This document shows, one piece after another, positions 8,981-10,821 of a DNA stretch of 10,821 nt. The notes below the pieces were generated by a model. It was not told where the DNA came from. It did no database searches and saw only the letters and a list, made by a program, of their open reading frames with translations. Numbering within the stretch: the stretch's first letter is position 1; each line of letters opens with the position of its first letter. The translations under genes were made by a program, and so were the position numbers. This DNA comes from Alphaproteobacteria bacterium (GTDB lineage Bacteria > Pseudomonadota > Alphaproteobacteria > Rs-D84): the NCBI GenBank assembly GCA_024402835.1, contig JAKSSZ010000017.1, positions 1 through 10,821 of the forward strand. The letters are read 5' to 3'.

Positions 8981-8986
8981 CTTTGA

Positions 8987-10594
8987 TTATTCATCAACTG
9001 TTATTCCATATACAATTTCACGCGCTTTCATTATAACACGTTCACACAAATTCTTTGACATATTTTCTTCGCCAACAAATGATATTAATTCATCTGTATC
9101 TAAATCAGCCAAATCTGTCAATGTTTTTACGCCATTTTCTATTAATTTAAGTGTAATAGAATGTTTGATAGCCGTGAAATTCAACAAGTCATCACTGGCG
9201 CCTGCGGCACGACCAGATGTGAAATATTCTTCTTCTTCGCGTTGTAAGTATTCTTTTGCCAAACGTTGACATTCAGCAGCCAATTCTGGTGTAAAATCTG
9301 GAACGCTTTCCAAATCGGAAATATCACAATATGCCAATTCTTCAACTGTTGTAAATCCATAGTTATATAAAGGTTCTGTAATAGTTGCATCAGCATCCAA
9401 AACCTTTGCAAATAAAGTTGTTATTTCTTGTTTTTCTTTTTCACTGTTTTCTTTGGCTTCGGCTTCGGTATTTACATTTATATTCCAACCCGTTAATTGT
9501 GAAGCAAGTTTTACATTTTGACCGTTACGTCCAATAGCAATTGATTTATTGCTTTCTTCAACTATGATTGTTGCAGAATGTGTTTTTTCATCCAATATAA
9601 CAGATTTTACATCTTTTAATGGTTGCATTGCATTTGTAATGAATTCTGCAGGATCTTCGGAGTACTTAATAACGTCTATTTTTTCACCACAACATTCATC
9701 TGTTACTGCATTTACATGAATACCACGTAAACCAACAGTCATTCCAACAGCATCTTTTGATGGGTCATTAGATTCAACTGCAATTTTAGCATGGGAACCT
9801 GGATCACGAACTACATTTTTAATTTCTATGATTCCATCATAAATTTCTGGAACTTCGGCAAAAAATAATTTTTGCATAAATATCGCATTTGTTCTTGTTA
9901 AAAAGATTTGCGGTTTATCAAATTTATCGGCTTTGACAACTTCCATAATCAATGCACGGAATTTGTGATCTGGGCGTACTTTTGCATATTTACGAGAGGC
10001 TTGATCAGCATCAAGATTTAATTCTGCACTTGTATTCTTGATTTCTTGGGGAATAAGTTCTTTTTTGGCAATATACCCTTCGGCTTTACCATTATTGATA
10101 TCAACCCAAACATTACCAAATTCAAGTCTTTTAACTGTGCAATTTACAATATCACCAATATTGTCTTTGAATTCTTCGTATTGTTTGCCCCTTTCAGCAG
10201 AACGAACCTGTTGTGTAATTATTTGACGAGCCATTTGGGATGCTTGGCGTCCAAATTCTGGTTCTGGTAAAATATCTTCAACAACATCTCCAATTTGAGG
10301 ATTCGCAGAATATTTTTTTGCTTCGGCAACTGTTAACATTGTTGATGGTATATAATCAGGGGAGTTAACAAAATCATCAGATATAACCGTAAAACATCTT
10401 TTTAAATGCATTGCTCCGTTTTTAGAATCTATATTCACACGAATATCAAATTCTTCGCCATACTTTTTCTTTGCTATTTTTTCAACTGCAAAAGCAATTG
10501 CATTTCTTACGATTTCAGAATCTATCCCCTTGTCATTTGCAATTTGTTCAATCGCATATAGTAATTCTTGACGTGGCATTGCTTCAAAAGACAT
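8987..10594 (-). CDS. nusA: Transcription termination/antitermination factor NusA
   Basis: NusA binds RNA polymerase and nascent RNA to modulate pausing, termination and rRNA antitermination. The 535 residues comprise the polymerase-binding N-terminal domain (about 1-130), an S1 domain (about 145-215), KH1 (about 245-310, loop GLRG at 288-291), KH2 (about 315-376, loop GRNG at 355-358, with AIGRNGQNVKLASQLTGW), an acidic linker, and two helix-hairpin-helix repeats (about 395-450 and 470-530) of the kind that bind the alpha-subunit C-terminal domain in Proteobacteria. Length matches E. coli (495) and alphaproteobacterial forms. KH1 departs from the usual DPVGACVG signature, reading DAVGMTVG (281-288). 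The ATG is fixed by AAGGAG (10601-10606) with a 6-nt spacer. infB follows after a gap of 6 nt (15 nt to its likely TTG), so the two genes form one operon; rimP and ylxR are absent from their usual places. Confidence 0.97.
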   Translation of the reverse strand: MSFEAMPRQELLYAIEQIANDKGIDSEIVRNAIAFAVEKIAKKKYGEEFDIRVNIDSKNGAMHLKRCFTVISDDFVNSPDYIPSTMLTVAEAKKYSANPQIGDVVEDILPEPEFGRQASQMARQIITQQVRSAERGKQYEEFKDNIGDIVNCTVKRLEFGNVWVDINNGKAEGYIAKKELIPQEIKNTSAELNLDADQASRKYAKVRPDHKFRALIMEVVKADKFDKPQIFLTRTNAIFMQKLFFAEVPEIYDGIIEIKNVVRDPGSHAKIAVESNDPSKDAVGMTVGLRGIHVNAVTDECCGEKIDVIKYSEDPAEFITNAMQPLKDVKSVILDEKTHSATIIVEESNKSIAIGRNGQNVKLASQLTGWNINVNTEAEAKENSEKEKQEITTLFAKVLDADATITEPLYNYGFTTVEELAYCDISDLESVPDFTPELAAECQRLAKEYLQREEEEYFTSGRAAGASDDLLNFTAIKHSITLKLIENGVKTLTDLADLDTDELISFVGEENMSKNLCERVIMKAREIVYGITVDE

Positions 10595-10595
10595 T

Positions 10596-10616
10596 TTATA
10601 CTCCTTGGTTATACAT
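10596..10616 (-). other. Possible 6-codon leader ORF before nusA
   Basis: ATG at 10614-10616 opens a frame encoding MYNQGV, with TAA at 10596-10598, one nucleotide before the nusA ATG. The predicted transcription start (10618) is two bases upstream of this ATG, and the nusA ribosome site AAGGAG lies inside the frame. It could couple translation to nusA, but a frame this short easily arises by chance and has no ribosome site of its own. Confidence 0.2.
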
Positions 10617-10624
10617 CTTTTATA

Positions 10625-10653
10625 TTTATACTATAAAGGCGGGGTTCTTTCAA
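10625..10653 (-). promoter_or_regulatory. Predicted sigma70-type promoter of nusA-infB
   Basis: On the minus strand TTGAAA (10648-10653) is followed after 17 bp by TATAAA (10625-10630), close to consensus with ideal spacing. The expected start is A10618, giving a 24-nt leader with the AAGGAG ribosome site. The -35 box lies in the loop and right arm of the GC-rich palindrome at 10638-10660. A weaker alternative further upstream (TTGCTT, 16 bp, TAATAA) would place the palindrome inside the leader instead. Confidence 0.6.
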
Positions 10654-10660
10654 CCCCGCC
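10638..10660. repeat. GC-rich perfect inverted repeat at the nusA promoter
   Basis: GGCGGGGTT (10638-10646) and AACCCCGCC (10652-10660) form a perfect 9-bp inverted repeat with loop CTTTC, standing out sharply from AT-rich surroundings. It looks like a terminator stem, but neither side has a good U-tract (minus: TTTATAG; plus: CCTAAAAAAT). It lies between divergent genes, so no visible gene reads into it. It overlaps the predicted nusA -35 and spacer, which suits an operator, or an attenuator if transcription starts further upstream. Confidence 0.7.
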
Positions 10661-10730
10661 CCTAAAAAATAATTTTTAAGAACAACATTATTATTATGTA
10701 CGAATCGTATAAAAGCAAGTGGAAAATATC

Positions 10731-10760
10731 TTGTTTTTATATTCCAAAATCTGTTATATT
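10731..10760 (+). promoter_or_regulatory. Possible promoter of the right-edge gene
   Basis: TTGTTT (10731-10736) is followed after 18 bp by TATATT (10755-10760), predicting a start near A10767, 19 nt before the ATG at 10786. The GAGGGATAAGG stretch (10774-10784) gives a ribosome site. The region is AT-rich, so other -10 choices are possible. Confidence 0.4.
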
Positions 10761-10771
10761 ATAAAGATAAC

Positions 10772-10789
10772 ATGAGGGATAAGGCATGA
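10772..10789 (+). other. Possible 5-codon leader ORF before the right-edge gene
   Basis: ATG at 10772-10774 opens a frame encoding MRDKA whose TGA overlaps the next gene's start as ATGA (10786-10789). The predicted transcription start is about 5 nt upstream. It contains the ribosome site of the main gene. Chance is a sufficient explanation; it is noted because the nusA leader on the other strand has a similar arrangement. Confidence 0.15.
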
Positions 10790-10821
10790 AAAAGATTTTA
10801 AGCATATTGCTTGGGCTATTG
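10786..10821 (+). CDS. Start of a probable exported protein (partial)
   Basis: Only 12 codons are visible, encoding MKKILSILLGLL: two lysines followed by a hydrophobic run, the pattern of a Sec signal peptide or lipoprotein leader. The frame is open to the window edge. A GAGGG/AAGG ribosome site precedes the ATG at a suitable distance, which supports the start. The protein's function cannot be judged. It is transcribed away from nusA, so the 10595-10785 interval is a divergent regulatory region. Confidence 0.6.
   Translation, partial: MKKILSILLGLL

Noticed and set aside
8709..9269. 186-codon open frame on the plus strand across the infB-nusA junction
   Set aside because: It is antisense to the charged IF-2 N-terminus and the NusA C-terminus, has low-complexity Ser/Phe/Arg-rich content caused by their codon usage, and shows no domain or ribosome site.
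437..10330. Hexamer CTTCGG recurring many times on the plus strand
   Set aside because: It resembles an uptake or UUCG-loop signal, but nearly every copy checked is the reverse of a codon pair NCC-GAA (Ala/Thr/Ser/Pro followed by Glu) in the minus-strand genes, so it reflects codon-context preference.
10699..10709. Short palindrome TACGAATCGTA in the divergent region
   Set aside because: Arms of 5 bp around one base are too short to separate from chance, and it has no clear position relative to the predicted promoters.

Overview
The window reads as a compact stretch of an AT-rich bacterial chromosome, most likely from an alphaproteobacterium and plausibly a host-associated or reduced-genome lineage. 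The basis is the NusA with two C-terminal acidic-binding repeats, the alphaproteobacterial style of the IF-2 N-terminus, strong A/T preference at third codon positions, short intergenic gaps, and a VirD4/TraG-type coupling protein. TGA works as a stop and Trp is encoded by TGG, so the code is standard (table 11). The lineage is inference; no 16S rRNA or other taxonomic marker is present.

Layout. (1) 1-1766, minus strand: gyrA, running off the left edge, with its own promoter. (2) 1839-4231, minus strand: a three-gene unit, rsmE (16S rRNA methyltransferase), then an RsuA/RluB-type pseudouridine synthase overlapping it by 4 nt, then a membrane-anchored TPR protein, closed by an intrinsic terminator. 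(3) 4232-4276: a 45-bp divergent promoter region. (4) 4277-6544, plus strand: a single 755-residue type IV coupling protein ATPase with no other secretion or conjugation gene in view. (5) 6543-6570: a symmetrical bidirectional terminator. (6) 6590-10594, minus strand: the nusA-infB operon, without ylxR between the two genes and with neither rimP upstream nor rbfA/truB downstream. (7) 10595-10785: a divergent regulatory region with a GC-rich palindrome over the nusA promoter. (8) From 10786, plus strand: the first 12 codons of a gene for an exported protein.

Most of the window is core information processing: DNA supercoiling (GyrA), rRNA modification (RsmE and the pseudouridine synthase), transcription elongation/antitermination (NusA) and translation initiation (IF-2). 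The coupling protein and the TPR protein are the accessory elements. No tRNA, rRNA, insertion sequence, CRISPR array or phage gene was seen, and no stretch over 300 bases lacks a gene.

I do not see a clearly new multi-gene system. The observations most worth checking are the orphan, enlarged coupling protein; the divergent rsmE/virD4 region, where each -10 box occupies the other promoter's -35 position and both mRNAs would be nearly leaderless; the palindrome and mini-ORF at the nusA promoter; and the altered KH1 signature in NusA.
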